From UBA5158 sp963692955 (GTDB lineage: Bacteria > Pseudomonadota > Gammaproteobacteria > DSM-16500), in NCBI GenBank assembly GCA_963692955.1, contig OY843587.1:1984001-2048000 (forward strand): a stretch of DNA of 64,000 nt, given 5' to 3'. Below, piece by piece: positions 42,578-51,705 of the stretch (positions are counted from its first letter, which is position 1; each line of letters begins with the position of its first letter). The notes beneath the pieces were generated by a model. It saw only the letters and a program-made list of their open reading frames with translations. It did not search any database and had not been told where the DNA came from. Both the position numbers and the translations under genes were made by a program.

Positions 42578-44836
42578 ATGGTGCCTGCGCCTAACTTTAG
42601 AATTCTTATCATTGACGATAATCTTGCCATCCATCAGGATTTCATGAAAATTTTGAAATCGACTAGCGCTTCTTCGCTAGACGATATCAGCAATGAATTA
42701 TTCGGCAGTTCAAAAACGGTGGCGGGCCTTTTACCACAGTTTGAAATCGATACGGCTTCGCAGGGTAAAGAAGGCGTCGACTACATCAAAAAAGCGATCG
42801 CGGATAAACGCCCCTACTCACTCGCATTTGTTGATATCCGCATGCCGCCCGGCTGGGACGGCGTGGAAACTATCAAACACATTTGGGAAATCGACGCCGA
42901 CATTCAAGTTGTCATCTGTACCGCTTACTCGGATTATTCATGGGAAGAAACCATAGCGCAATTAGGCACGACGGATAATTTACTGATTTTAAAAAAACCT
43001 TTTGATAATAGTTCAGTACGGCAATTAGCGCATGCGCTCACCCGCAAGTGGCAACTAATCCAAAACGTGCGTCAATATACTGATAATTTGAAGCAGCAAG
43101 TTTTAGATAGAACGGAATCGCTGCAAACCTCGCTCTCCTTAGTGAAAGCGACGCTGGAATCTTCCAATGACGGCATACTGGTCGTCGACAACGACGGCCT
43201 CATCTTCGATTTCAATCAAAAATTTGCTGATATGTGGCGGCTGGAACCGGATGCAGTGCGCGGCAAAAACATTTTAGATATTTTTGCTAGCGTGAAAGAA
43301 CAAATTAAACATGCCGATCAATCCTACGGCAAAATACAAGAGCTACAGTCTGATTATGACAAGATAACGATTGATAATATTTATTTTAATGACGATCGAA
43401 TTTTTGAATGCTATTCGCAGCCGCATAAGCTTGAAGAAAAAACTATAGGCCGCGTCTACGATTTCCGTGACGTGAGCAAGCGCGTGAAATTAGAAAAACA
43501 ATTATTGTATCAAGCCACGCACGATTCTCTGACTGGCTTGCCCAATCGTGTCTCATTATACGAGCACGTCCAAGACGGCATCACGAAAGCCGAAGCGGAG
43601 AAGGTAAACACCGCCTTCGCGGTATTATTTTTTGATTTGGATAGATTTAAGTTTATCAACGATAGTTTAAGTCACGCGGTAGGCGATGATTTATTGAAAG
43701 CTACCGCGCAACGTTTGAAATCGACTCTTAATCCGAAAGATTTTTTAGCACGCTTGGGCGGCGACGAATTCGTTATCATTTTATACGGTGAAGAATTTGA
43801 TTTGATGCCGAAAGTTAAAAGCGTACTCAATGTTTTTCAAGAACCTTATAAACTCGGCGGAAAAAGCATGATGATCACCGCGAGCATGGGTATTAGCATT
43901 TATAACAAAGACGGTGACAATCTTGAAGAATTATTAAAAAACGCCGACGCCGCGATGTACCGCGCGAAATCATTGCTCGGCAATAACTTTCAATTTTACA
44001 CGCCGGAAATGAATACGCAAAACTTAGCGAAACTCGATTTAGAAGATCAATTAACGCAAGCGGTAGCGCACAAAGAATTTTTCTTGGTGTACCAGCCGCA
44101 ATTAGATTTAGCCAGTGAGAAATTAGTTGCCGTCGAAGCGTTGCTGCGCTGGCGACACCCGGAAAAAGGCATTTTATTACCGCAAGACTTCGTGCCGCTC
44201 GCCGAAGAAACGGGTTTAATCGTGTCGATTGGTGAATGGGTCTTGCGTACCGCTTGCAAACAAAATAAAGCTTGGCAAAACAGCGGCATAAATAAAATTA
44301 AAGTCGCGGTAAGTATTTCTTCACAACAATTATTGCTGCCGAATTTTTCTGAAGTGGTCAGCAACATTCTAACTGAAACCGCGTTAGAACCAGAATATTT
44401 AGAATTAGAACTCGCGGAAAACGTTGTCGTTAACAATGGCGAAGTCGTTAACATCGTAAAAAAATTAAAAACCTTAGGTGTTAAGATCGTCATCGGCGAT
44501 TTCGGCACGTCGTATTCCAATCTAAGTTACTTACAAAAAATCCCGCTTGATAGCTTGAAAATCGACCGGTCTTTCATTCAACAAATTAGTCACGCCGACG
44601 ATAATGAAGTGATCGTGCGCGCGATTATCACGATGGCAAGAAGCTTAAGCTTGGATGTGTTAGCCGAAGGCGTCGAAACTCAAAATCAATTGGAGTTTTT
44701 ACAAAAAAATGACAACGGACATCATGTGCAAGGATTTTATTTTGGTAAACCATTATCGTTAGACGAAGTGGAAAGGCTGTTGAAAAATTCAAATGACTTA
44801 AAGGATATGTCTACATTAATCACGCCACCGAAATAA
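42578..44836 (+). CDS. response regulator with PAS, GGDEF and degenerate EAL domains
   Basis: Numbering here counts from the alternative upstream ATG at 42554; from the favoured ATG at 42578 (AGGA 8 bases ahead) subtract 8. A receiver domain (10-160) has D21/D22, phosphoacceptor D94 and K148. A PAS-like part (about 195-315) follows. GGDEF at 402-406 is intact, while its feedback site is N393-x-x-D396 instead of RxxD. The EAL part keeps E528-A-L, but the VNxS Asn is Ser587 and the first Asp of DDFG is Gly648. It should make c-di-GMP; phosphodiesterase activity is doubtful. It probably acts with the histidine kinase 18 bases downstream. Confidence 0.9.
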   Translation: MVPAPNFRILIIDDNLAIHQDFMKILKSTSASSLDDISNELFGSSKTVAGLLPQFEIDTASQGKEGVDYIKKAIADKRPYSLAFVDIRMPPGWDGVETIKHIWEIDADIQVVICTAYSDYSWEETIAQLGTTDNLLILKKPFDNSSVRQLAHALTRKWQLIQNVRQYTDNLKQQVLDRTESLQTSLSLVKATLESSNDGILVVDNDGLIFDFNQKFADMWRLEPDAVRGKNILDIFASVKEQIKHADQSYGKIQELQSDYDKITIDNIYFNDDRIFECYSQPHKLEEKTIGRVYDFRDVSKRVKLEKQLLYQATHDSLTGLPNRVSLYEHVQDGITKAEAEKVNTAFAVLFFDLDRFKFINDSLSHAVGDDLLKATAQRLKSTLNPKDFLARLGGDEFVIILYGEEFDLMPKVKSVLNVFQEPYKLGGKSMMITASMGISIYNKDGDNLEELLKNADAAMYRAKSLLGNNFQFYTPEMNTQNLAKLDLEDQLTQAVAHKEFFLVYQPQLDLASEKLVAVEALLRWRHPEKGILLPQDFVPLAEETGLIVSIGEWVLRTACKQNKAWQNSGINKIKVAVSISSQQLLLPNFSEVVSNILTETALEPEYLELELAENVVVNNGEVVNIVKKLKTLGVKIVIGDFGTSYSNLSYLQKIPLDSLKIDRSFIQQISHADDNEVIVRAIITMARSLSLDVLAEGVETQNQLEFLQKNDNGHHVQGFYFGKPLSLDEVERLLKNSNDLKDMSTLITPPK

Positions 44837-44854
44837 AGGCAGAAGGAACCGAAG

Positions 44855-46477
44855 ATGCAGCTAAGCGATTATTTTCAACTTGGCCCAATACCGGCCGATC
44901 AACTGACTGGCACCTACGATTGGCGCGTCGTGTTGTTATCGTATCTAGTCGCGGTATTCGCTTCCTATATCGCTCTCGATATTACTGGACGCTTACGCGA
45001 TATCAGCAATACGCAGCTGAGCAAAACGTTATGGATAGCAGGCGGCGCGTGCGCGATGGGCGCGGGCATTTGGTCTATGCACTTCATCGGCATGCTGGCT
45101 TTCAAAATGCCTGGCATGTCCATGGATTATGACCCTTTTTGGACCGGTCTTTCCATGCTCGCCGCGATTCTTGGTTCAGGCTTCGCGTTATATCTGTTAA
45201 AAATGCGCATCATTAAAGTATCGCAAATGGCATTGGGCGGTTTATTGTTTGCGGCCGCGATAGTCAGCATGCACTATCTAGGCATGCAAGCCATGACGGA
45301 ACACATGAATATCCGTTATGTCCCAAGTATCTATTTACTTTCCATCATTATCGCCATCATCGCTTCAGAGGCGGCGCTGTATCTAGCGCTGATGAGTAAT
45401 CAAGTCATACCAGAGATGCGTACGCGTTTAAAAATTATTAGCGCGCTGATCATGGGCGCCGCTATTTGCGGCATGCATTACACGGGCATGTGGGCGGCTG
45501 TTTTTACACCCTCAAACATGCCCATAGCTGCTGGCCCTCAGCTAAATCAAGATGTGTTGGCGATCAGTGTCGCGGTAGTGACGTTCATTATTTTAGGCAT
45601 CGCGTTTTTCGTTTCGAATTACAAAGAAGCTATTAACCAACAACAATTAGAAACAGCGCGCCAAGCGGGCATGGCGGAAGTCGCGGTTAGCGTTTTACAT
45701 AATGTCGGTAACGTTTTAAATAGCTTGTACGTGTCTTCGAATATTGTCGCGGAAAAAATCAAAACGTCGAAATTAACCGAATTAAATAGCCTGAATCAAA
45801 TCCTCATCGAGCACAAAGAGGATTTAGGCACGTTTATCACCCAAGATCAGCGCGGTTCTAAAATTCCCGCTTTTATCGGCGCGATCAATACCTATTGGCA
45901 AACCGAACAAGTCATTCTCACCACCGAAATGGAACGTGTGTTGAAGAACTTGCAGCACATCAAGGAAATTATTTCCGTGCAGCAAGACATGAGCAAAAGT
46001 GTGGAGCAAGAACAAGTCGTCTTGATGGAATCGTTGTTGGACCAAGCTTTTCTCATTACCGGCTTTGAACCTAGCCGTCATAATATAAAAGTCATTAAGA
46101 AATATGAAAAACTCAAACCGTTGTTGGTGAATAAAATCAAATTGGTGCAAGTGCTAGTGAATTTACTGCATAACGCGAAAGACTCCATCGCCATCGCTAA
46201 TAAGCCGGAAAAATTGCTGACGCTAACGATTGGCACGTGTAATAAATCGAATTTTTATATCGCCGTGACGGATAATGGCGTGGGAATTTCCGCTAAAAAT
46301 TTAGAGAATATGTTTATGCATGGATTTTCGACCAAAGAAGGTGGGCACGGTTTTGGTTTACATGCTAGCGCCATCGCGATTAAAAATATGGGTGGCACGA
46401 TGAAGGCTGAGAGTGAAGGCGAAAACAAAGGTGCAACGTTCACGGTTATTTTGCCGTATAAATTACCCCGCCGGTAG
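44855..46477 (+). CDS. MHYT-domain sensor histidine kinase
   Basis: This 540-residue membrane protein has seven predicted N-terminal helices bearing three MHYT-type motifs (IWSMHFIGM, IVSMHYLGM, ICGMHYTGM), thought to bind a metal and sense diatomic gases or redox state. After the membrane part comes VSVLHNVGNVLNSLYV, the His region of this kinase group, then NLLHNAKDSI (N box), DNGVGIS and GHGFGLHASA (G boxes). It likely phosphorylates the receiver domain of the preceding protein (inference from position). The stop codon lies within the terminator stem. Confidence 0.9.
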   Translation: MQLSDYFQLGPIPADQLTGTYDWRVVLLSYLVAVFASYIALDITGRLRDISNTQLSKTLWIAGGACAMGAGIWSMHFIGMLAFKMPGMSMDYDPFWTGLSMLAAILGSGFALYLLKMRIIKVSQMALGGLLFAAAIVSMHYLGMQAMTEHMNIRYVPSIYLLSIIIAIIASEAALYLALMSNQVIPEMRTRLKIISALIMGAAICGMHYTGMWAAVFTPSNMPIAAGPQLNQDVLAISVAVVTFIILGIAFFVSNYKEAINQQQLETARQAGMAEVAVSVLHNVGNVLNSLYVSSNIVAEKIKTSKLTELNSLNQILIEHKEDLGTFITQDQRGSKIPAFIGAINTYWQTEQVILTTEMERVLKNLQHIKEIISVQQDMSKSVEQEQVVLMESLLDQAFLITGFEPSRHNIKVIKKYEKLKPLLVNKIKLVQVLVNLLHNAKDSIAIANKPEKLLTLTIGTCNKSNFYIAVTDNGVGISAKNLENMFMHGFSTKEGGHGFGLHASAIAIKNMGGTMKAESEGENKGATFTVILPYKLPRR

Positions 46478-46510
46478 CGCAGCTGCATATAGGCTACCGG
46501 CGGGTTTTTT
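46467..46510 (+). terminator. intrinsic terminator overlapping the kinase stop codon
   Basis: CCCGCCGGTAG at 46467-46477 pairs perfectly with CTACCGGCGGG at 46494-46504 and is followed by six T residues. The TAG of the first arm is the stop codon of the kinase gene. It also separates this gene from ahcY, which converges from the other side. Confidence 0.88.
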
Positions 46511-46523
46511 ATCGACGCAAAAA

Positions 46524-47837
46524 TTAATAACGGTAATGCTTAGGCTTAAACGGTCCATGCACGGAGACGTTTAAATAATCCGCTTGTTCTTTCGTTAATT
46601 CCGTCAAGTTCACACCGAGTTTTTTGATATGCAAACGCGCTACCATTTCATCTAAATGTTTTGGTAACACATGCACGTCTACCGAGTAAGACTCCGCATG
46701 CTGCCAAAGTTCTAACTGCGCTAATACTTGGTTGGTGAACGAAGTCGACATCACGAAGCTAGGATGGCCAGTGCCACAGCCTAAATTCACTAAGCGGCCT
46801 TCCGCTAACACGATGATACGCTTGCCGTCAGGAAAAATAACGTGATCGACTTGCGGCTTGATATTTTCCCATTCGTATTGACGCAAGGAAGCGATATCAA
46901 TTTCAGAATCGAAATGGCCAATGTTACAAACTATGGATTGGTCTTGCATTTTTTTCATATGTTCATGGCTGATCACGGTGAGATTACCCGTTGCCGTCAC
47001 GAAAATATTACCTTGTGACGCCGCTTGGTCCATCGTCACGACGCGATAACCTTCCATCGCCGCTTGCAATGCGCAGATCGGATCGATTTCCGTCACCCAC
47101 ACCGTCGCGCCCAAACCTCTGAGCGATTGCGCGCAGCCTTTACCCACGTCGCCATAACCGCACACGACCGCGATCTTACCGGCGATCATAACGTCAGTCG
47201 CGCGCTTAATCCCATCCACCAACGATTCACGGCAGCCATACAAGTTATCGAACTTGGATTTGGTAACGCAATCATTAACGTTAATGGCGGGAACTTTCAA
47301 TTTGCCGACTTTATGCATTTCATACAGACGATGCACGCCGGTCGTGGTTTCTTCGGACAAGCCTTTAATGTCAGCCAATAATTCAGGATATTTATTATGA
47401 ACCAACAGCGTCAAATCGCCGCCATCGTCTAATAATAAATTCGGCTTCCAACCATCGGGACCGACGACGGATTGTTCGATACACCAATCATATTCTTCTT
47501 CCGTTTCACCTTTCCAAGCGAAGACCGGGACACCCGCGGCGGCGACCGCAGCGGCCGCGTGATCTTGCGTCGAAAAAATATTGCAAGATGACCAACGCAC
47601 TTCCGCGCCTAAGTCGACCAAGGTTTCGATTAACACCGCGGTTTGCACGGTCATGTGCAAGCAGCCGACGATGCGCGCGCCTTGCAATGGATTTTTATCT
47701 TGGTATTTTTCACGTAACGCCATCAAACCCGGCATTTCTGTTTCCGCGATGCGGATTTCTTTACGTCCCCATTCGGCCAGAGACATGTCAGCGACTTTAA
47801 AATCTTCGGTCGCGAGGTGAGCTGTTTTAGCGTGCAT
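46524..47837 (-). CDS. ahcY: S-adenosylhomocysteine hydrolase
   Basis: This 437-residue cytoplasmic NAD enzyme splits SAH to adenosine and homocysteine and so relieves product inhibition of methyltransferases. VCGYGDVGKGCAQSLRGLGA is the NAD loop, GCLHMTVQTAVLIETL lies near the start, NVNDCVTKSKFDNLYG holds the active-site Lys/Asp/Asn, and the protein ends with PFKPKHYRY as expected. AAGGA precedes the ATG. It is the second gene of an operon with metK, 34 bases apart; no SAH riboswitch fits in that gap. Confidence 0.97.
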   Translation of the reverse strand: MHAKTAHLATEDFKVADMSLAEWGRKEIRIAETEMPGLMALREKYQDKNPLQGARIVGCLHMTVQTAVLIETLVDLGAEVRWSSCNIFSTQDHAAAAVAAAGVPVFAWKGETEEEYDWCIEQSVVGPDGWKPNLLLDDGGDLTLLVHNKYPELLADIKGLSEETTTGVHRLYEMHKVGKLKVPAINVNDCVTKSKFDNLYGCRESLVDGIKRATDVMIAGKIAVVCGYGDVGKGCAQSLRGLGATVWVTEIDPICALQAAMEGYRVVTMDQAASQGNIFVTATGNLTVISHEHMKKMQDQSIVCNIGHFDSEIDIASLRQYEWENIKPQVDHVIFPDGKRIIVLAEGRLVNLGCGTGHPSFVMSTSFTNQVLAQLELWQHAESYSVDVHVLPKHLDEMVARLHIKKLGVNLTELTKEQADYLNVSVHGPFKPKHYRY

Positions 47838-47871
47838 AATGAAATCCTTTTTTAAAAAGTTAAATTAAGAG

Positions 47872-49047
47872 TTAAGCTACGACCGCTTCGCGCGACAGCG
47901 CCTCTTTCAACAGCGCCGCTTTATCCGTTTTTTCCCAGCTCACGTTTAGATCGTCACGGCCAAAATGTCCGTAACTCGCGGTCTGACGGTAAATAGGCTT
48001 CAGTAAATCCAACATTTTGATAATCCCATATGGACGTAAATCAAAATGCTCACGGATGAGTTGAATGATTTGCGCGGTCGGAATTTTGCCGGTGCCAAAC
48101 GTATCGACGTGAATCGAAGTCGGTTCAGCGACGCCGATCGCGTAAGACACTTGAATTTCACAACGGTCCGCTAACCCCGCGGCAACGATATTCTTCGCCA
48201 CATAACGGCAAGCGTACGCGGCGGAACGATCCACTTTAGAAGGATCTTTACCGGAGAAACAACCACCGCCGTGACGCGCCATGCCGCCGTAAGTATCGAC
48301 AATAATTTTACGGCCAGTTAAACCGCAATCGCCCAACGGGCCGCCGATCACAAAACGTCCGGTGGGGTTCACTAAATATTTCGTTTCTTTCTTCAACCAT
48401 TGCGCCGGTAAAATCGGTTTGATGATTTCTTCGATGACCGCTTCGGTTAAATCTTTATGACTAATGTCAGGATGGTGTTGCGTGGATAACACCACCGTGT
48501 CTACACCCACCGGCTTATCATTGACGTAAGCAAATGTGATTTGACTCTTCGCGTCAGGACGCAGCCATTTTAGTTGGCCATTCTTGCGTAACTTTGCTTG
48601 TTGTTTTACTAATTCATGCGCGTAATAAATCGGCGCGGGCATGTAAACGTCAGTTTCATTGGAAGCGTAACCAAACATTAAACCTTGATCACCGGCCCCT
48701 TGTTCTTCTAAATTTTTGCGGTCCACACCTTGCGCGATGTCGGGAGATTGCTTGCCGATCGCGGACATGATCGCGCAGGATTCCCAATCAAAACCAATTT
48801 CAGAACTATTGTAGCCAATGTCGCGGACCACATTACGGGTGATTTGTTCGATATCGACCCAGGCAGCGGTGGTGACTTCGCCGCCAACCAGTACCATGCC
48901 GGTTTTTACAAACGTTTCACAGGCAACCCGTGATCCCTTGTCTTGTTCAAGCATGGCGTCAAGAATCGCGTCAGAGATTTGGTCAGCAATCTTATCAGGA
49001 TGGCCTTCCGACACGGACTCAGAAGTGAATAAATAATCTCTTTGCAT
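47872..49047 (-). CDS. metK: S-adenosylmethionine synthetase
   Basis: This 391-residue enzyme makes SAM from methionine and ATP. SEGHPDKIADQISDAILD (ATP/methionine site), GAGDQGLMFGYA (family signature) and GGCFSGKDPSKVDRSAAY (P-loop-like, second signature) are intact, and the length is close to the E. coli enzyme (384). It heads an operon with ahcY. The 154-base region before it, shared with a divergent sugar reductase gene, is AT-rich; I see no SAM-riboswitch-like core in it. Confidence 0.97.
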   Translation of the reverse strand: MQRDYLFTSESVSEGHPDKIADQISDAILDAMLEQDKGSRVACETFVKTGMVLVGGEVTTAAWVDIEQITRNVVRDIGYNSSEIGFDWESCAIMSAIGKQSPDIAQGVDRKNLEEQGAGDQGLMFGYASNETDVYMPAPIYYAHELVKQQAKLRKNGQLKWLRPDAKSQITFAYVNDKPVGVDTVVLSTQHHPDISHKDLTEAVIEEIIKPILPAQWLKKETKYLVNPTGRFVIGGPLGDCGLTGRKIIVDTYGGMARHGGGCFSGKDPSKVDRSAAYACRYVAKNIVAAGLADRCEIQVSYAIGVAEPTSIHVDTFGTGKIPTAQIIQLIREHFDLRPYGIIKMLDLLKPIYRQTASYGHFGRDDLNVSWEKTDKAALLKEALSREAVVA

Positions 49048-49201
49048 AAACGTCCCTTATTTATGGTTTTAATTAAACGCGTGATGATACTATATTTTTG
49101 CTGCTCATTAAATAAAAATACCCTGATTTATAAAAAACTTCATAATGATGCTATTACTTGCTAGACTCTAACCCCCTATTTCTTATAGATTTGTCTCAGC
49201 C

Positions 49202-50137
49202 ATGAAAACTAATGCTAAAATTTTGATAACCGGCAGCACCGGCATGGTCGGCCAAGCCCTCGTAAGGCATTTGAAAACGTTGGCTTATACCATGTTAACG
49301 CCAACGCACGCAGAATTGGACTTACGCGGTCAAGCAGAGGTCAATACTTATTTTGCCACCCATCAACCCGAGTATGTTTTTCATCTGGCCGCGATCGTAG
49401 GCGGCATCCACGCTAACAGCACTTATCCGGCGAAATTCATTTATGACAATACGCAAATGCACTGCAATGTCATTCAAGCCGCCTATGCGCATGGCGTGAA
49501 AAAATTATTATTCCCCGGCTCGGCTTGTACTTATCCCAAAATGGCGCCGCAGCCCATGCGCGAAGAAAGTTTCCTAGACGGCTTAATCGAGCCGACCAAC
49601 GTCGCTTACGCGGCCGCGAAAATTAACGGCATCGTCATGTGCCAAGCTTACGCGCGCGAATATAATTTTAACGCGATCGTGCCGATGCCGACTAACGCTT
49701 ACGGCGTCGGTGATAACTTTAATCCGAGCGCGTCGCATGTTATTCCCGGTTTGATGCAGCGCTTGCATGACGCGAAAGTCAATAATTTACCGGAAGTCGT
49801 ATTGTGGGGCAGCGGTCAACCGCTGCGTGAATTTATTTATGTGGATGATTTAGCGGACGCGCTGATTTTTTTAATGAAAAATTATGACGCGAAAGAAATT
49901 ATTAACGTCGGCACCCTGCGTGAAATCTCCATCGCGGATTTAGCCAAGCAGATCGCAATGACCGTCGGCTACACAGGAAAGATAAATTTAGACACTTCTA
50001 AACCAGACGGCGCGCCGCGCAAATGTCTGGATTCTCAGCGTTTAAAAGACCTTGGCTGGCAACCGACCGTCGACCTTGAAACGGGGTTAATAAGAATGTA
50101 TAAACATCACTTCGCCGCGACAGCGGTCACTGCATAA
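49202..50137 (+). CDS. GDP-L-fucose synthase-like epimerase/reductase (possible GDP-heptose reductase)
   Basis: This 311-residue extended SDR has ITGSTGMVGQALVRHL and AAIVGGIHANSTYPA. GSACTYPKMAPQPMREE is the SSCIYPK-type loop with the Ser and Cys of WcaG/Fcl, YAAAK is the Tyr-Lys pair, and the His equivalent of WcaG H179 lies in SASHVIPGLM. All catalytic residues of a 3,5-epimerase/4-reductase are present. With the 4,6-dehydratase at 52338 and gmhA/hddC beside it, a GDP-6-deoxyheptose product (as in Campylobacter and Yersinia heptose loci) is as likely as GDP-fucose. Confidence 0.87.
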   Translation: MKTNAKILITGSTGMVGQALVRHLKTLAYTMLTPTHAELDLRGQAEVNTYFATHQPEYVFHLAAIVGGIHANSTYPAKFIYDNTQMHCNVIQAAYAHGVKKLLFPGSACTYPKMAPQPMREESFLDGLIEPTNVAYAAAKINGIVMCQAYAREYNFNAIVPMPTNAYGVGDNFNPSASHVIPGLMQRLHDAKVNNLPEVVLWGSGQPLREFIYVDDLADALIFLMKNYDAKEIINVGTLREISIADLAKQIAMTVGYTGKINLDTSKPDGAPRKCLDSQRLKDLGWQPTVDLETGLIRMYKHHFAATAVTA

Positions 50138-50155
50138 TTAGAGAATTACAATACG

Positions 50156-51022
50156 ATGCCTATCAGAACCATTGTGCCAAAATCCAAGTTGTCACTGCAA
50201 CCGTCCAGACCAGTCACCGATTTTAATGACACATATGTTAAAAAATCTATTCAAGATCTTTTTGATAGCCTCGCCAACATGCAAGCAGAACTTGATAAAA
50301 CGCGCCCGGAGGCGAGTGGCGGCGTAGGCTTGGCCGCTAATCAAATCGACTATCCCGACAGCGACTATCCAGCCGACTTCGTGCCTTACAATATTTATGT
50401 CGTGAACGTGCGTCCCTTGCGCGCGCGGAATGAAAAATGTGAAGTAGTCGAGCCTAGCGTTTACATTAACGCGACCATAGCGCCCGTCAACAATGAAGCC
50501 GGTCAACTCAGCACGTCGGAATACACAGAAGGGTGTCTTTCTATCGCCGGAATTTTCAGTCCGAAGACACCGCGCGCCGAAAATATTGTAGTAACATATT
50601 TTGATGTAGAAGGGCTAGTAAAAACTCTGCCAGCGGCAGGCTTTATCGCGCGCGTGCATCAACATGAAGTGGACCATGGTTTAGGCCATGAATTTCTTAA
50701 TCATCTTAATTTCACTGAAACCGAACTCGAGCAAATTAGCAATTGGCTAAACCAACGCAAAGATGTAAAAGCGGGCGATTGGATATTGCCGGAAAAACTT
50801 CAAGTCGTTTACTTACCCGCGGGGTTTGAGTCACTAGCTGCTTGGATCAATGATGCCTTACACAATAAAACTCCAATGTTTGCGCGGGCTCTTACTGATT
50901 TAAATATGTTTAGCCGCACTTCATCATCACTCAGCTCACCTTCTTCATCTACGTCTATGATGTCACCGGTGACACCGATTAGCGAAGACGAAACCATGGG
51001 TGTAGCGCGATTAAAGCTTTAA
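50156..51022 (+). CDS. peptide deformylase-like protein with Ser-rich tail
   Basis: This 288-residue protein carries all three deformylase motifs: GGVGLAANQ (55-63), EGCLS (125-129) and the metal-binding HEVDH (170-174), with Cys127 as third ligand. It is about 110 residues longer than usual. It has a 60-residue insert of loops before EGCLS and a C-terminal extension of about 90 residues ending in a Ser/Thr/Met-rich stretch. Such divergent copies are seen in intracellular bacteria beside the housekeeping def gene. It lies 18 bases after the sugar reductase, an odd place for it. Its stop overlaps the convergent hddC-like gene by 4 bases. Confidence 0.82.
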   Translation: MPIRTIVPKSKLSLQPSRPVTDFNDTYVKKSIQDLFDSLANMQAELDKTRPEASGGVGLAANQIDYPDSDYPADFVPYNIYVVNVRPLRARNEKCEVVEPSVYINATIAPVNNEAGQLSTSEYTEGCLSIAGIFSPKTPRAENIVVTYFDVEGLVKTLPAAGFIARVHQHEVDHGLGHEFLNHLNFTETELEQISNWLNQRKDVKAGDWILPEKLQVVYLPAGFESLAAWINDALHNKTPMFARALTDLNMFSRTSSSLSSPSSSTSMMSPVTPISEDETMGVARLKL

Positions 51023-51705
51023 CTAGCAAAATCTGCCACCGCGCGCGCGTAATCCGCTGGCACGCCGATGTCGATAAAGTAATCGTCGACCACGAACGCG
51101 CGCGGCTGCAACGCTGTGATACCCGGAAAGAGAAAGTCTTTTTCAAAAGAAAAATGTTGCGGCAAGGTATACGCTTGGAAAATGTCTGAATCAAATAAAT
51201 AAACGCCCGCGTTTATCAACCCTGCGCGTGCGCTGCCCTGCTCTTGAAACGCCGTCACGATATTATTTACCGTGGTCACTTCGCCATAGCGGCTGCAATC
51301 CGCGACGCGCCGCAATGACATCGTTAACTGCGCGCCTTGAGTATGCAGCGCATACATTTCTTGATAATTTAATTTTAAAAAAGTATCGCCGTTTAAGACG
51401 AACACCGGCCGAGACCCATCAATCGCCGCTAGCGAATGAATGATCGCGCCGCCCGTGCCTAGCGGTTCATCTTCGTGCGCGTAACTGATGCGGACGTTAC
51501 CGTAAGAATTTTTAAAATAACTGACGATTTGTTCGGCGAGATAATGCACCGATAAAACGATGTCGGTGACGCCTTGGGAACTCAAATAATCGATTAAATA
51601 CGCGAGAAAAGGTTTGTCATGAATCGGCGCCATCGGCTTTGGCACGTCCGTCAACACCGAACGCAAACGTGTGCCAAAACCGCCGGCTAAAATGATGGCT
51701 TGCAT
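51019..51705 (-). CDS. hddC: heptose-1-phosphate guanylyltransferase-like nucleotidyltransferase (second copy)
   Basis: This 228-residue protein has MQAIILAGGFGTRLRSVLTD followed by VPKPMAPIHDKPFLAYLI, the HddC signature, VFVLNGDTFL, and a YFIDIGVPADY ending typical of this group. It overlaps gmhA by one base. It is only moderately similar to the enzyme at 34377, so the two may serve different heptoses. Nucleotide preference for GTP is inferred from the family. Confidence 0.88.
   Translation of the reverse strand: MQAIILAGGFGTRLRSVLTDVPKPMAPIHDKPFLAYLIDYLSSQGVTDIVLSVHYLAEQIVSYFKNSYGNVRISYAHEDEPLGTGGAIIHSLAAIDGSRPVFVLNGDTFLKLNYQEMYALHTQGAQLTMSLRRVADCSRYGEVTTVNNIVTAFQEQGSARAGLINAGVYLFDSDIFQAYTLPQHFSFEKDFLFPGITALQPRAFVVDDYFIDIGVPADYARAVADFAS

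Noticed and set aside
49048..49201. Possible SAM riboswitch before metK
   Set aside because: The 154-base region is AT-rich and I could not find a convincing SAM-aptamer core or terminator/antiterminator pair; a covariance-model search would settle it.
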